Shown: positions 1 to 7,258 of the stretch, piece after piece
Numbering within the stretch: the first letter of the stretch is position 1
Layout of the letters: each line of letters starts with the position of its first letter
NCBI GenBank assembly: GCA_964638775.1
Contig: CAZWZH010000083.1
Coordinates: forward strand, 1-18,717
Reading direction: 5' to 3'
DNA from: Azophilus sp964638775
Lineage (GTDB): Bacteria > Pseudomonadota > Gammaproteobacteria > Pseudomonadales > Azotimanducaceae
Length of the DNA stretch: 18,717 nt
Position numbers and translations under genes: made by a program
The notes under the pieces: model-generated
Database searches by the model: none
What the model saw: the letters and a program-made list of their open reading frames with translations, nothing else
Told to the model about the DNA's origin: nothing

Positions 1-1034
1 CCGGCACAGCCGCCGGCGAAGGCGGCGAACAGCAGCAGGATCGGCGCGACCGAGGGCCAGTGGGCAAAGTCGCGGGTCGTATAGCCCGTCGTGGTCGTGA
101 TCGACACCGCCTGGAACAGGCCGTGCCGGATCGGCGATGGATCCGACCCGGGGTTGTGGATCAGGATCGCGCAGATCACGACAGCCACCACGGCCAGCGC
201 CAGCAGGTACATGCGCACCTCCATGTCGCGGGCATAGAGGAGCGGGTTCCTGCGATTCCACACCATGAAATGCAGCGCGAAATTGATGCCCGAGATCACC
301 ATGAAGACGATGGCGACGCTTTCGATCGCGGCACTGTCGAAATGGCCGATGCTGGCATCGTGGGTGGAGAAGCCGCCGATGGCCACGGTGGAAAAGCTGT
401 GGCAGATGGCGTCGAACACGTCCATTCCGGCCAGCCAGTACGACAGCGCGCAGGCGACGGTAAGCCCGAGGTACAGGTACCACAGCGCCTTGGCGGTCTC
501 CGCGATCCGGGGCGTGAGCTTGGTGTCCTTGACGGGCCCGGGCGACTCCGCCCGGTAGAGCTGCATGCCGCCGATGCCCAGCATGGGCAGGATGGCGATG
601 GCCAGCACGATGATGCCCATGCCGCCGTACCACTGCAGCAACTGGCGGTAGAACAGGATGGATTTCGGCAGGCCGTCCAGCCCGGAGATGACGGTGGCGC
701 CGGTGGTGGTGAGGCCGGAGAGCGACTCGAAGGCCGCATCGGTGAAACTGAGCGCCGTGCTTTCGGCGAGATAGATGGGCAGCGCGCCGAACAGCCCGAG
801 GCCCACATAGAAGAGCGCGGTGATCATGAACCCGTCCCCGGCCCTGAGGTCCTGGCCGCCCCGGTTGGGGATCCACAACGCCAGGCCGCTCAGGGCCGTG
901 ATTGCGAATGCCGTGACGAAAGTCTCGATGGTGTCTTCGCCATAGATCATCGCCACGATGACGGGCACCAGCAGCGCCAGGCTGAACAGGGCCAGCAGGA
1001 TGCCGGTGACACGCAGTATGACGGGCAGGTGCAC
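1..1034 (-). CDS. trkH: TrkH potassium uptake channel subunit, partial (3' end beyond left edge)
   Basis: TrkH is the inner-membrane K+-translocating subunit of the Trk system and works with the cytoplasmic NAD-binding regulator TrkA. About 344 codons are present; the C-terminus lies outside the window. The three visible pore loops carry filter-like motifs: SGLTTTGATVI, FSTVAIGGFSTHD and VSITTTTGYTTRDF. The conserved LQWYGGMGIIVLAIAILP and MQLYRAESPGPVKD stretches and many hydrophobic segments are also present. The visible part ends in FAGGCAG, just before the usual STAGG/STGGG motif. The start is GTG at 1034: the encoded MHLPVILRVTG aligns with the E. coli TrkH N-terminus (MHFRAITRIVG, from memory). 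An AGGA Shine-Dalgarno lies 5 nt upstream, inside the terminal repeat of a mobile-like element. The gene follows trkA on the same strand, and the pair was probably almost adjacent before the insertion. Confidence 0.95.
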   Translation of the reverse strand, partial: MHLPVILRVTGILLALFSLALLVPVIVAMIYGEDTIETFVTAFAITALSGLALWIPNRGGQDLRAGDGFMITALFYVGLGLFGALPIYLAESTALSFTDAAFESLSGLTTTGATVISGLDGLPKSILFYRQLLQWYGGMGIIVLAIAILPMLGIGGMQLYRAESPGPVKDTKLTPRIAETAKALWYLYLGLTVACALSYWLAGMDVFDAICHSFSTVAIGGFSTHDASIGHFDSAAIESVAIVFMVISGINFALHFMVWNRRNPLLYARDMEVRMYLLALAVVAVVICAILIHNPGSDPSPIRHGLFQAVSITTTTGYTTRDFAHWPSVAPILLLFAAFAGGCA

Positions 1035-1037
1035 TAG

Positions 1038-1068
1038 TGTCCTGCCCCATAAGTTTCTTGCATTTCAG
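1038..1068 (+). repeat. Left 31-bp terminal inverted repeat
   Basis: This arm begins TGTCCTGCCCCATAAGTTTC and is a perfect reverse complement of 1269-1299. Read on the minus strand it ends GGGGCAGGACA, which places AGGA 5 nt before the trkH start codon. Confidence 0.9.
1040..1043 (-). promoter_or_regulatory. Ribosome binding site of trkH supplied by the element end
   Basis: On the minus strand the sequence reads GGGGCAGGACACTAGTG, with AGGA 5 nt before the GTG start of trkH. The AGGA belongs to the 31-bp terminal repeat, so the insertion provides the ribosome binding site. Activity is inferred from spacing only. Confidence 0.6.
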
Positions 1069-1163
1069 AGCTTGCTGTACGCACCAATGCAAGGCGCGGT
1101 CCGCAGGTAATATCGAGCATATTGGCAAGGGCCGCAACGCGGCAGTGGTGCGTACAGCAAGCT
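1069..1163 (+). repeat. Internal palindromic unit 1 of the trkA/trkH element
   Basis: Perfect 18-bp arms (AGCTTGCTGTACGCACCA at 1069-1086, reverse complement at 1146-1163) enclose a 59-nt loop. The loop contains AAGGCGCGGTCCGCAGG and ATTGGCAAGGGCCGCAACGC. The same loop motifs recur, inverted, in unit 2. Confidence 0.85.
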
Positions 1164-1175
1164 CCCGAAGGGCGC

Positions 1176-1265
1176 GCCGCACGGGGCCTGTGGCGGCGTT
1201 GCGACCCTTGGCAATGGGGCGGGCCATTCCCGGCGGGCCGCGCCTTGCCACAGGCCCCGTGCGGC
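1176..1265 (-). repeat. Internal palindromic unit 2 of the trkA/trkH element
   Basis: Perfect 19-bp arms (GCCGCACGGGGCCTGTGGC at 1176-1194, reverse complement at 1247-1265) enclose a 52-nt loop. Read on the minus strand the loop matches unit 1 at both ends: 17 of 20 bases (AAGGCGCGGCCCGCCGGGAA) and 18 of 20 bases (ATTGCCAAGGGTCGCAACGC). The arms themselves share almost nothing with the unit 1 arms. Confidence 0.85.
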
Positions 1266-1268
1266 ACG

Positions 1269-1299
1269 CTGAAATGCAAGAAACTTATGGGGCAGGACA
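1269..1299 (-). repeat. Right 31-bp terminal inverted repeat
   Basis: This arm begins CTGAAATGCAAGAAACTTAT and is the perfect reverse complement of 1038-1068. It ends 14 nt from the trkA stop codon. Confidence 0.9.
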
Positions 1300-1313
1300 T
1301 CAAGTTCAGGCTT

Positions 1314-2687
1314 TCAGAAGAATGTGAGCCCGACCTGAAAGAGCCGTTCGACCTTGGCGATGTGTTTCTTGTCGGTGAGGAACAGGATCACGTGGTCTTC
1401 AGACCGGACGACCTCCGTTCCCAGTGACACGATCACGTCGTCGCCGCGCACGAGCGCGCCGATGGAGGTGCCCGGCGGCAGGCCGATCTCCTTGACCCGG
1501 CGGCCCACCACCCGGGAGCTCTTCTCGTCGCCGTGGGCCACCGTTTCCATCGCCTCGGCGGCCCCGCGCCGCAGGCTGTGCACCCGGGCCACGTCGCCCC
1601 GGCGAACATGGGTGAGCAGGCTCGAGGTGGTTGCCTGCTGGGGCGATATGGCAATGTCGATGTCGCCGCCCTGCACCAGGTCGACATACGCCGGCTTGCC
1701 GATCAGGGTCATCACCCGGCGCACGCCGAGCCGCTTGGCCATCAGCGACGACATGATGTTCACCTCGTCGTCGTTGGTGACCGCGCAGAACGCATCGCAC
1801 TGCTCGATGTTTTCCTCGACAAGCAGTTCCCGGTCGGTGGCGTTGCCCTGCAGGACGACGGTGCGGTGCAGCGACTCGCCCAGTTGGGCACAACGCCCGG
1901 CGTCCAGTTCCACCAGCTTGACGGAGAAATAGGGTTCGATGGCCAGGGCCAGGCGCTCGCCGATCTGCCCGCCGCCGGCGATGGTGATGCGCTTGAACGC
2001 GCGCTCCACATCCCGCAGCCCGGCCATGACGGCGTTGATGTGGCCCGCGGCGGCGATGAAGAAAACCTCGTCTTCCGCCTCGATGACGGTGCCGCCGCTC
2101 GGCGGGATGGGCCGGCCGCGGCGGAAGATTGCCGCCACCCGGGTGCTCACGTTCGGAAGCTGTTCGCGCACGCGCCGCAGTTCCTTGCCCACCAGGGGGC
2201 TGCCGGACCAGGCGCGAACCGCGACGAGTTTCACCTTCCCCTCGGCGAAATCCAGCACCTGCAGGGCGCCGGGGTTCTCCAGCAACTGGCGGATCTGCTC
2301 GGTGACGACCTGCTCCGGGTTGATGAGCACGTCAACGGGCAGGTGTTCCTTCGAGAAGAAGGAATTGCTGCGCTGGTAGGCGCCCGAGCGCACCCGCGCG
2401 ATCTTCGTGTGCGTGCGGAACGTGGAGTAGCAGACCTGGCAGGCGACCATGTTCACCTCGTCGCTGCCCGTCACGGCAATCAGCATGTCGGCGTCTTCGG
2501 CGCCGGCGCTCCTGAGCACGTCGGGATGGGAGGCCCAGCCCGCGACCGTCTGGATGTCCAGGCGGTCGCGCAGTTCCCTCAGGCGGCCGGCGTCGCTGTC
2601 GACTACCGTGATGTCGAAGGCTTCGTTGGCGAGATGCTCGGCCAGCGTTCCGCCCACCTTGCCGCCGCCCAGTATCAGGATCTTCAA
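1314..2687 (-). CDS. trkA: TrkA, NAD-binding regulator of Trk potassium uptake
   Basis: TrkA is a peripheral cytoplasmic protein that gates TrkH/TrkG in response to bound nucleotide. The 457 residues match the usual full length (about 458). It has the duplicated RCK layout. The first Rossmann domain starts MKILILGGGKVGGTLAEHL, with VVDSD at the end of strand 2. An RCK_C domain follows at about residues 140-225. A second Rossmann domain carries ITIAGGGQIGERLA near residue 235, and a second RCK_C domain ends the protein. The start is TTG at 2687, overlapping the rsmB stop as TTGA, which suggests translational coupling. The stop is followed 14 nt later by the repeat element that separates trkA from trkH. 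Confidence 0.97.
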   Translation of the reverse strand: MKILILGGGKVGGTLAEHLANEAFDITVVDSDAGRLRELRDRLDIQTVAGWASHPDVLRSAGAEDADMLIAVTGSDEVNMVACQVCYSTFRTHTKIARVRSGAYQRSNSFFSKEHLPVDVLINPEQVVTEQIRQLLENPGALQVLDFAEGKVKLVAVRAWSGSPLVGKELRRVREQLPNVSTRVAAIFRRGRPIPPSGGTVIEAEDEVFFIAAAGHINAVMAGLRDVERAFKRITIAGGGQIGERLALAIEPYFSVKLVELDAGRCAQLGESLHRTVVLQGNATDRELLVEENIEQCDAFCAVTNDDEVNIMSSLMAKRLGVRRVMTLIGKPAYVDLVQGGDIDIAISPQQATTSSLLTHVRRGDVARVHSLRRGAAEAMETVAHGDEKSSRVVGRRVKEIGLPPGTSIGALVRGDDVIVSLGTEVVRSEDHVILFLTDKKHIAKVERLFQVGLTFF

Positions 2688-3946
2688 GGTTTTTTCCCGA
2701 TCAGGGCGAGGTAGAGCCCGTCCGTGGCCGGATCGAGCGGCAGTAACTGCCAGCCATGCCGGGTGGCGCGGCCGGTTGGCAGCGAGACGCTCTGCGGGTG
2801 CGCGTCGCGGCGCCTACCCAGAAACGAACCCACCACTTGATCGTTCTCCTCGGCGAGTATCGAACAGGTGCAATAAAGTAGCGTACCTCCGCGGCGCACG
2901 GTGCGCCACAGATTTGCCAGCAGGGTTGCCTCCCGGGCTGCGCTGTTGGCGACATCTGCCGGCTGGCGCAGCACCTTGATCTCGGGATGCCGGCGCAGGG
3001 TGCCCGTGCCGGAACAGGGCGCATCCAGCAGCACGTGATCGAACGGGGTTCCGTCCCACCAGTCGAGCGTCGCGGCATCGGCCTGCCTGCATTCGAAGCC
3101 GAGGTGGCCGAGCCGTTCGGCGATCTCGCGCAAGGCCGCAAGACGCCGCGGCGCGATGTCGATGGCCGTGAGCGAGAGGCCGGATTGAGCTTCCAGAAGC
3201 CGGAAAAGCTTGCCGCCTGGGGCGGCGCAGGCATCGAGAACCCGCTCTCCGGGCGCCGCCCTTTCCAGCAGGGGCGCGACGGCGAGCTGCGCGGCCACGT
3301 CCTGAACCGCGACCCGGCCGTCATTGAATCCGGGCAGCGTGGTGGCGGGTTGCGGCTTCCGGAGGACCAGCCCCTCGGGTAACCAGGTTGCCGCGTATTC
3401 GATTCCGGCAGCATCGAGCTCGCGCCGATAGTCCGCGGGATCGACCTTCGAGGCGTTGATGCGCAGGCACAGGGGCGCCCGGGCGTTGTTGGCGTGCATC
3501 AGCGGTACCGAGTCGGTGCCGTATTCGTTGTCGAGGCGTTGCTTCAGCCAGGCCGGATGCTCGGTAACATCGGCGGGCGGCGTTGTGGGCAGCTTGCGCA
3601 GCACCGCATTGATCAGGCCCTTGGCCCAGGCCTTGCCCAGGAGTTCGGCGGCCGTCACCGTCTCGAACAGGGCGGCGTGCGGAGGTATGCGGGTACGCTG
3701 AAGTTGATAGGCGCCGGCCAGCAGGAGCCCGTACAGGTCACCGTCCCGTGAACGTAGCGGTTTGGCCAGAAGCGGGTCGATCTGTGCCTTCAGGGAGAAG
3801 TAGTGGCGCAGGCACCCGTAGGTCAACTCCAGGCTGAGGCTCGTCTGGCTCGCGCCCGCGGCCGCCCAATCCGTGGTTCGCCTGCCGGCGAGGATTGCCT
3901 TGATGTTGCGAGCCGCCCGCGCCCGCGCCTGTGCCCGATGGCTCAC
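2684..3946 (-). CDS. rsmB: RsmB, 16S rRNA (cytosine-967-C5) methyltransferase
   Basis: RsmB uses S-adenosylmethionine to methylate C967 of 16S rRNA. The 420 residues are close to the usual 429. The N-terminal third is an NusB-like helical domain (residues about 1-130, with RNIKAIL and LINAVLRKL). The catalytic domain shows the SAM loop DACAAPGGK (Cys240), LLDAPCSGTGTLRRHPE (the PC motif, Cys311) and YCTCS (the TC motif, Cys361, the expected nucleophile). The start is GTG at 3946, overlapping the fmt stop as GTGA. The gene lies between fmt and trkA, the usual gammaproteobacterial order. Confidence 0.96.
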   Translation of the reverse strand: MSHRAQARARAARNIKAILAGRRTTDWAAAGASQTSLSLELTYGCLRHYFSLKAQIDPLLAKPLRSRDGDLYGLLLAGAYQLQRTRIPPHAALFETVTAAELLGKAWAKGLINAVLRKLPTTPPADVTEHPAWLKQRLDNEYGTDSVPLMHANNARAPLCLRINASKVDPADYRRELDAAGIEYAATWLPEGLVLRKPQPATTLPGFNDGRVAVQDVAAQLAVAPLLERAAPGERVLDACAAPGGKLFRLLEAQSGLSLTAIDIAPRRLAALREIAERLGHLGFECRQADAATLDWWDGTPFDHVLLDAPCSGTGTLRRHPEIKVLRQPADVANSAAREATLLANLWRTVRRGGTLLYCTCSILAEENDQVVGSFLGRRRDAHPQSVSLPTGRATRHGWQLLPLDPATDGLYLALIGKKP

Positions 3947-4947
3947 TGAAAACGCCCTCCGGGGCGAAACAGGCCGGGGAAGCCGTTCCTGGCGTCGCCG
4001 GGACCCATGGTTCGACCCTTGCCCCGGCTCACCTTGAGCGATTCGATCGCCAGGGTGCCGGAACCGCAGGCAACCAGAATCTCGTGCCTGCCGGAGGGGA
4101 GAATGGTGCCGGGCTCCCCGCTGGTGGAACTCTCGCGTGGCATGGCGGAGAGTAACTGAATCCGGGTGCCCTCCAGACCGGCCCGGACCGGCGCGCGATA
4201 CGCCAGGGCGCGGATGCGCCGGTCCAGTTCGACGGCGCTCCGCCGCCAGTCCGCCACGCTGTCATGGGGCCCGAGCTTGGGAGCGTAGGTGGCGGGGCCG
4301 TCCTGGGGATCGGGCGTCAGTGCGGCAAGGTTCGGCAACACGTCCAGCAACAGTTCGGCGCCGAGCCGGGAAAGCGCGTTGTCCAGTTCCTGGCCGGTGG
4401 CTCGGGCCCCGATCCGCATGCGCGCCCGCCTGTACACGGGGCCCGTGTCCAGCCCCCTGTCCATCCGCATGATCGAGACCCCGGTTTCCGTGTCGCCGGC
4501 GATCATTGCCCGTTCGACCGGCGCCGCTCCGCGCCAGCGCGGCAGCAGGGAAGCGTGAACGTTGATGCATCCGAGGCGAGGATGTTCCAGCGCCCGGCGG
4601 GGAAGCAACAGGCCGTAGGCGGCGACAACGAGCGCATCGACCCTCATCGACGCCAGCGCGGGCAGGATATCGGCCGGGCCGTTCGGAGTTCCCACCGGCA
4701 GCGATGCGGCTGTCGCTGCCTGTTTGACCGGACTGGGAGCGGGCCTTCTGCCCCTGCCCGCGCGGCGGTCCGGCTGCGTGAGCACCATCAGCGGTGTATG
4801 GCCGGCGGCGATCAGCGACTCGAGGATGTGGGCGGCAAATGCGGGTGTGCCGGCGAAAGCGATCGACGGTGCTTCGCCGGATGGCCTGTTCGAGGTTGGG
4901 GAAGTCGATGGTGTCAAGTTCGCACCCGATGGCCGCTTTTTTCGCAA
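3943..4947 (-). CDS. fmt: Methionyl-tRNA formyltransferase
   Basis: Fmt transfers a formyl group from 10-formyl-tetrahydrofolate to initiator Met-tRNA. Key motifs are IAFAGTPAFAA at the domain start, VVAAYGLLLPRRALE, and INVHASLLPRWRGAAP, holding the catalytic Asn and His and the SLLP loop. MDRGLDTGPVY carries the catalytic Asp. A C-terminal tRNA-binding domain follows. The start is uncertain. With TTG at 4947 the protein has about 27 extra residues rich in Pro and Ser before IAFAGTP. A second in-frame TTG at 4917 would trim ten. No ATG lies near the conserved start and neither TTG has a strong Shine-Dalgarno. The gap to the def stop is 19 nt. Confidence 0.95.
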   Translation of the reverse strand: MRKKRPSGANLTPSTSPTSNRPSGEAPSIAFAGTPAFAAHILESLIAAGHTPLMVLTQPDRRAGRGRRPAPSPVKQAATAASLPVGTPNGPADILPALASMRVDALVVAAYGLLLPRRALEHPRLGCINVHASLLPRWRGAAPVERAMIAGDTETGVSIMRMDRGLDTGPVYRRARMRIGARATGQELDNALSRLGAELLLDVLPNLAALTPDPQDGPATYAPKLGPHDSVADWRRSAVELDRRIRALAYRAPVRAGLEGTRIQLLSAMPRESSTSGEPGTILPSGRHEILVACGSGTLAIESLKVSRGKGRTMGPGDARNGFPGLFRPGGRFQ

Positions 4948-4966
4948 GGCTCGGGAATCGCCCCGA

Positions 4967-5461
4967 TCAGGCCCGATTCTGCTTCAGCTTCTTGCGGATG
5001 CGCGCCCGCTTGAGATTGGACAGATAGTCGACGAACAGCTTCCCCTCGAGGTGGTCGCATTCGTGCTGAATGCACACGGAAAGCAGCCCGTCGGCCTCCA
5101 GGGAAAAGGGCTCGCCGTCCCGGCCGAGCGCCTGCACCGTCACCCGCTCGCGCCGGGTTACCGGTTCGTAGATGCCGGGTACGGACAGGCAGCCTTCCCT
5201 GGTCTCGAGCGGCTCTCCGGACAGCTCAAGCTCCGGATTGACGAACACGTGGGGCGCATCTCCGTTTTCGGAGATGTCGATGACGATCACCCGCTTGTGG
5301 ACATCGACCTGGCTTGCGGCGAGGCCGATGCCCGGCGCGGCGTACATCGTCTCGAGCATGTTGTCGATGAGCGCCCGGATGGAGCCGTCCACCCGTCGCA
5401 CCGGTTCGGCCCTGGTGCGCAGCCGGGGATCGGGATACTCGAGGATGTGCAATCGAGCCAT
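4967..5461 (-). CDS. def: Peptide deformylase
   Basis: Def is a metalloenzyme that removes the formyl group from nascent N-termini, following Fmt in the same pathway. All three motifs are present: GIGLAASQV, EGCLSVP (Cys ligand) and QHECDHLEGKLFVDYLS (two His ligands and the catalytic Glu). I chose ATG at 5461, giving 164 residues that begin MARLHILEYPDPRLRT as in typical Def. An upstream in-frame ATG at 5500 overlaps a TATAAT sequence that looks like the -10 promoter box, so it is probably not transcribed. This is the first gene of the minus-strand operon. Confidence 0.95.
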   Translation of the reverse strand: MARLHILEYPDPRLRTRAEPVRRVDGSIRALIDNMLETMYAAPGIGLAASQVDVHKRVIVIDISENGDAPHVFVNPELELSGEPLETREGCLSVPGIYEPVTRRERVTVQALGRDGEPFSLEADGLLSVCIQHECDHLEGKLFVDYLSNLKRARIRKKLKQNRA

Positions 5462-5498
5462 GTGCTGTCGACAGGGCGGCCGGAACGGATTGGCGGGC

Positions 5499-5504
5499 AT
5501 TATA
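5499..5504 (-). promoter_or_regulatory. Probable -10 box for the def-fmt-rsmB-trkA-trkH operon
   Basis: A perfect TATAAT is read on the minus strand 38 nt upstream of the chosen def start. I see no good -35 hexamer at 16-18 nt (GCGTGG at 17 nt), so an activator or weak -35 is possible. It lies in the roughly 260-bp divergent region between def and dprA. I found no convincing promoter for dprA there. Confidence 0.5.
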
Positions 5505-5723
5505 GATCACGGCGCCCCCGGCCACGCTTGGCGGATTCAAAATGCCATAGGGTTGCCCGACCGTTGCGGCGGTACCGTGTGCGATGGCTCGGACGAGCGA
5601 AATGGGTGTTTTCCTACATTGGCTCGGAACTAATGCTTACGCCGGAAGCCGGTAATCTCGGCTGGTTCTCATCCGTATGCGCGGGCATACCTACCGGTTA
5701 CCTGGAAGTTGTCGGAGCGCGAT

Positions 5724-6743
5724 GTGAACAGCCCGGCCGTGTCGGCGGCGGAGGCGTTGCTGTATCTCAGTCAGCAGGAGTCGCGGCGAACGGTGCGTGC
5801 CTGGCTGGTGGAGTGCGGGGATGCGCCCGCCGCTTTCGAGCGTCATGGAAAGCCGCCCCGGTGGCCGGTGGATCGGCTGCGTGCCGCCGGTATCCGGTTC
5901 ACGGTGCTGGGGGACGGCGACTTTCCCGAACCGCTGCGCCACATCCCCGACCCACCCCTTGCCCTCTACTACCGGGGCGCCCTGCAGCCGGGCGAGCGCA
6001 TCCGGGTGGCGATTGTGGGCGCGAGAACCGCCACGCGCAGGGGTTTGCAGCTTGCGGAGTCCATCGGGAGGGACCTCGCCCGCGGTGGCGCCACCATCGT
6101 ATCCGGGCTGGCGCGGGGTATTGACGGCGCGGCGCACCGGGGCGCGCTGGCGGCGGAAACCGGCAGCGCCTGCGCAATTCTGGGCAGCGGTCTCCAGGAT
6201 GTCTATCCCCGGCAGCACAGGGGCCTCGCCGAGCGTATTGTCGAGGCCGGCGGCGTGGTGCTGAGTGAGTATGCCCCCCATGCGGCGCCGTTCAAGGGGC
6301 ACTTTCCGGAGCGCAACCGGCTGATCAGCGGGTTTTCCGATGGGGTCCTGGTGGTGGAGGCGAGCCGGCGCAGCGGGTCGCTGATCACCGCGAGAATGGC
6401 CGGGGAGCAGGGGCGCGACGTCATGGCGGCCCCCGGCCCGGTGGGCAACCCCTTGAGCGCCGGCTGCCACTGGCTGATCAAGCAGGGCGCGGCGCTTGTC
6501 GAGGACGCCGACGACGTCCTGGCGGAATTGGGACACGCCCCGGTAGGCGGTGAAAAGACGCGGGAGCCGCCGCCGGAACTGGCGCCGGTCTACGAGGCGG
6601 TGACAAAGTTCGAGGCATCGCCGGACGAAATCGCCGTTACCCTGGGAATGCCCGCCGACGCGGTTGTCGGCGCGCTGGTGCAGCTTGAGCTCCTGGGATT
6701 TGTCCGGCTGACTCCCGACGGGTATATTCGCGCCCCTCTTTGA
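5724..6743 (+). CDS. dprA: DNA processing protein DprA (Smf)
   Basis: DprA binds incoming single-stranded DNA and loads RecA during transformation; homologues are also common in species not known to be competent. About 339 residues. An N-terminal SAM-like helical region comes first. It is followed by the Rossmann-like domain with VAIVGARTATRRG, IVSGLARGIDGAAH, LGSGLQDVYP, FPERNRLISG, VVEASRRSGSLITA and the tail motif GCHWLIKQGA. A short winged-helix-like segment ends the protein (EIAVTLGMPADAVVGALVQLELLGFVRL). I chose GTG at 5724, preceded by GGAG at 6 nt. TTG at 5709 would add five residues but has GGAAG almost touching it. The gene runs divergently from def. The LysM gene often found next to dprA is absent. 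Confidence 0.95.
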   Translation: MNSPAVSAAEALLYLSQQESRRTVRAWLVECGDAPAAFERHGKPPRWPVDRLRAAGIRFTVLGDGDFPEPLRHIPDPPLALYYRGALQPGERIRVAIVGARTATRRGLQLAESIGRDLARGGATIVSGLARGIDGAAHRGALAAETGSACAILGSGLQDVYPRQHRGLAERIVEAGGVVLSEYAPHAAPFKGHFPERNRLISGFSDGVLVVEASRRSGSLITARMAGEQGRDVMAAPGPVGNPLSAGCHWLIKQGAALVEDADDVLAELGHAPVGGEKTREPPPELAPVYEAVTKFEASPDEIAVTLGMPADAVVGALVQLELLGFVRLTPDGYIRAPL

Positions 6744-6757
6744 ACCCGGAGAATCAC

Positions 6758-7258
6758 GTGAGTTTTGTAGCGGTGCTGATGGGGTCCGAGTCGGACTGGC
6801 CGGTCATGCGGAACTGTACCGATGTGCTCGACCGTCTCGGTATAGAAAACGAAGTCCGCATCTCTTCGGCGCATCGTACGCCGCAGGCAACCGCCGCCTA
6901 CGTGGCGGATGCCGTCGAACGGGGTTGTGCCGCATTCGTCTGCGGCGCGGGCATGGCCGCCCATCTGGCGGGCGCCGTGGCGGCGCACACCGTCCGGCCG
7001 GTAATCGGCGTACCCATAGACAGCGGCCCCCTGAGCGGTCTGGACGCGCTGCTCGCAACGGTTCAGATGCCGGGCGGCATTCCGGTGGCCACCGTGGCCG
7101 TGGGCAAGGCCGGCGCCCGCAATGCGGGCTACCTGGCGGCACAGATGCTCGGGGTCGGCGACGCGGCGCTGGCCGGCCGGCTCGAGGAGGACCGGGAGGG
7201 GAACCGGGCCAAGATCCAGGCACAGAATGAGCGGCTGCAGGCGGAACTCCGGCGCTGA
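6758..7258 (+). CDS. purE: PurE, N5-carboxyaminoimidazole ribonucleotide mutase (class I)
   Basis: PurE converts N5-CAIR to CAIR in purine synthesis. The 166 residues show MGSESDWPVM, the SSAHRTP loop (His39), GVPIDSGPLSGLDALLATVQMP, GIPVATVAVGKAGARNAGYLAAQML and a charged helical tail. The loop usually written GAGGAAHLPG reads GAGMAAHLAG here, with Met and Ala in place of the common Gly and Pro; His69 is retained. I chose GTG at 6758, preceded by GGAG at 6 nt. The start lies 14 nt after the dprA stop. purK, its usual partner, is not in this window, so the ATP-dependent step must be encoded elsewhere. Confidence 0.93.
   Translation: MSFVAVLMGSESDWPVMRNCTDVLDRLGIENEVRISSAHRTPQATAAYVADAVERGCAAFVCGAGMAAHLAGAVAAHTVRPVIGVPIDSGPLSGLDALLATVQMPGGIPVATVAVGKAGARNAGYLAAQMLGVGDAALAGRLEEDREGNRAKIQAQNERLQAELRR

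Larger units (their letters stand above)
1038..1299. mobile_element. MITE-like nested inverted-repeat element between trkA and trkH
   Basis: This 262-bp element is bounded by perfect 31-bp terminal inverted repeats (1038-1068 and 1269-1299, outer end TGTCCTGCCCCATAAG). It contains two internal stem-loop units (1069-1163 and 1176-1265) in inverted orientation. It codes for no transposase, so it would have to be moved in trans. It lies 14 nt after the trkA stop and 3 nt before the trkH GTG. I see no clear target-site duplication: the flanks read actag on the left and tcaag on the right. The nested palindromic layout resembles MITEs or REPIN-type dimers, but I cannot assign a family. Confidence 0.8.

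Noticed and set aside
1034..1303. 89-codon minus-strand frame spanning the trkA/trkH element
   Set aside because: Its sequence is dictated by the inverted repeats and resembles no protein. It is only noted because its stop overlaps the trkH start.
1533..2714. Long plus-strand open frame opposite trkA (393 codons)
   Set aside because: It is the antisense shadow of trkA; the product is low-complexity and rich in Asp, Gly, His and Gln, as expected opposite a GC-rich gene.
4724..6124. Plus-strand frame of 466 codons across fmt, def and dprA
   Set aside because: It crosses three well-supported genes on both strands and contains no motif.
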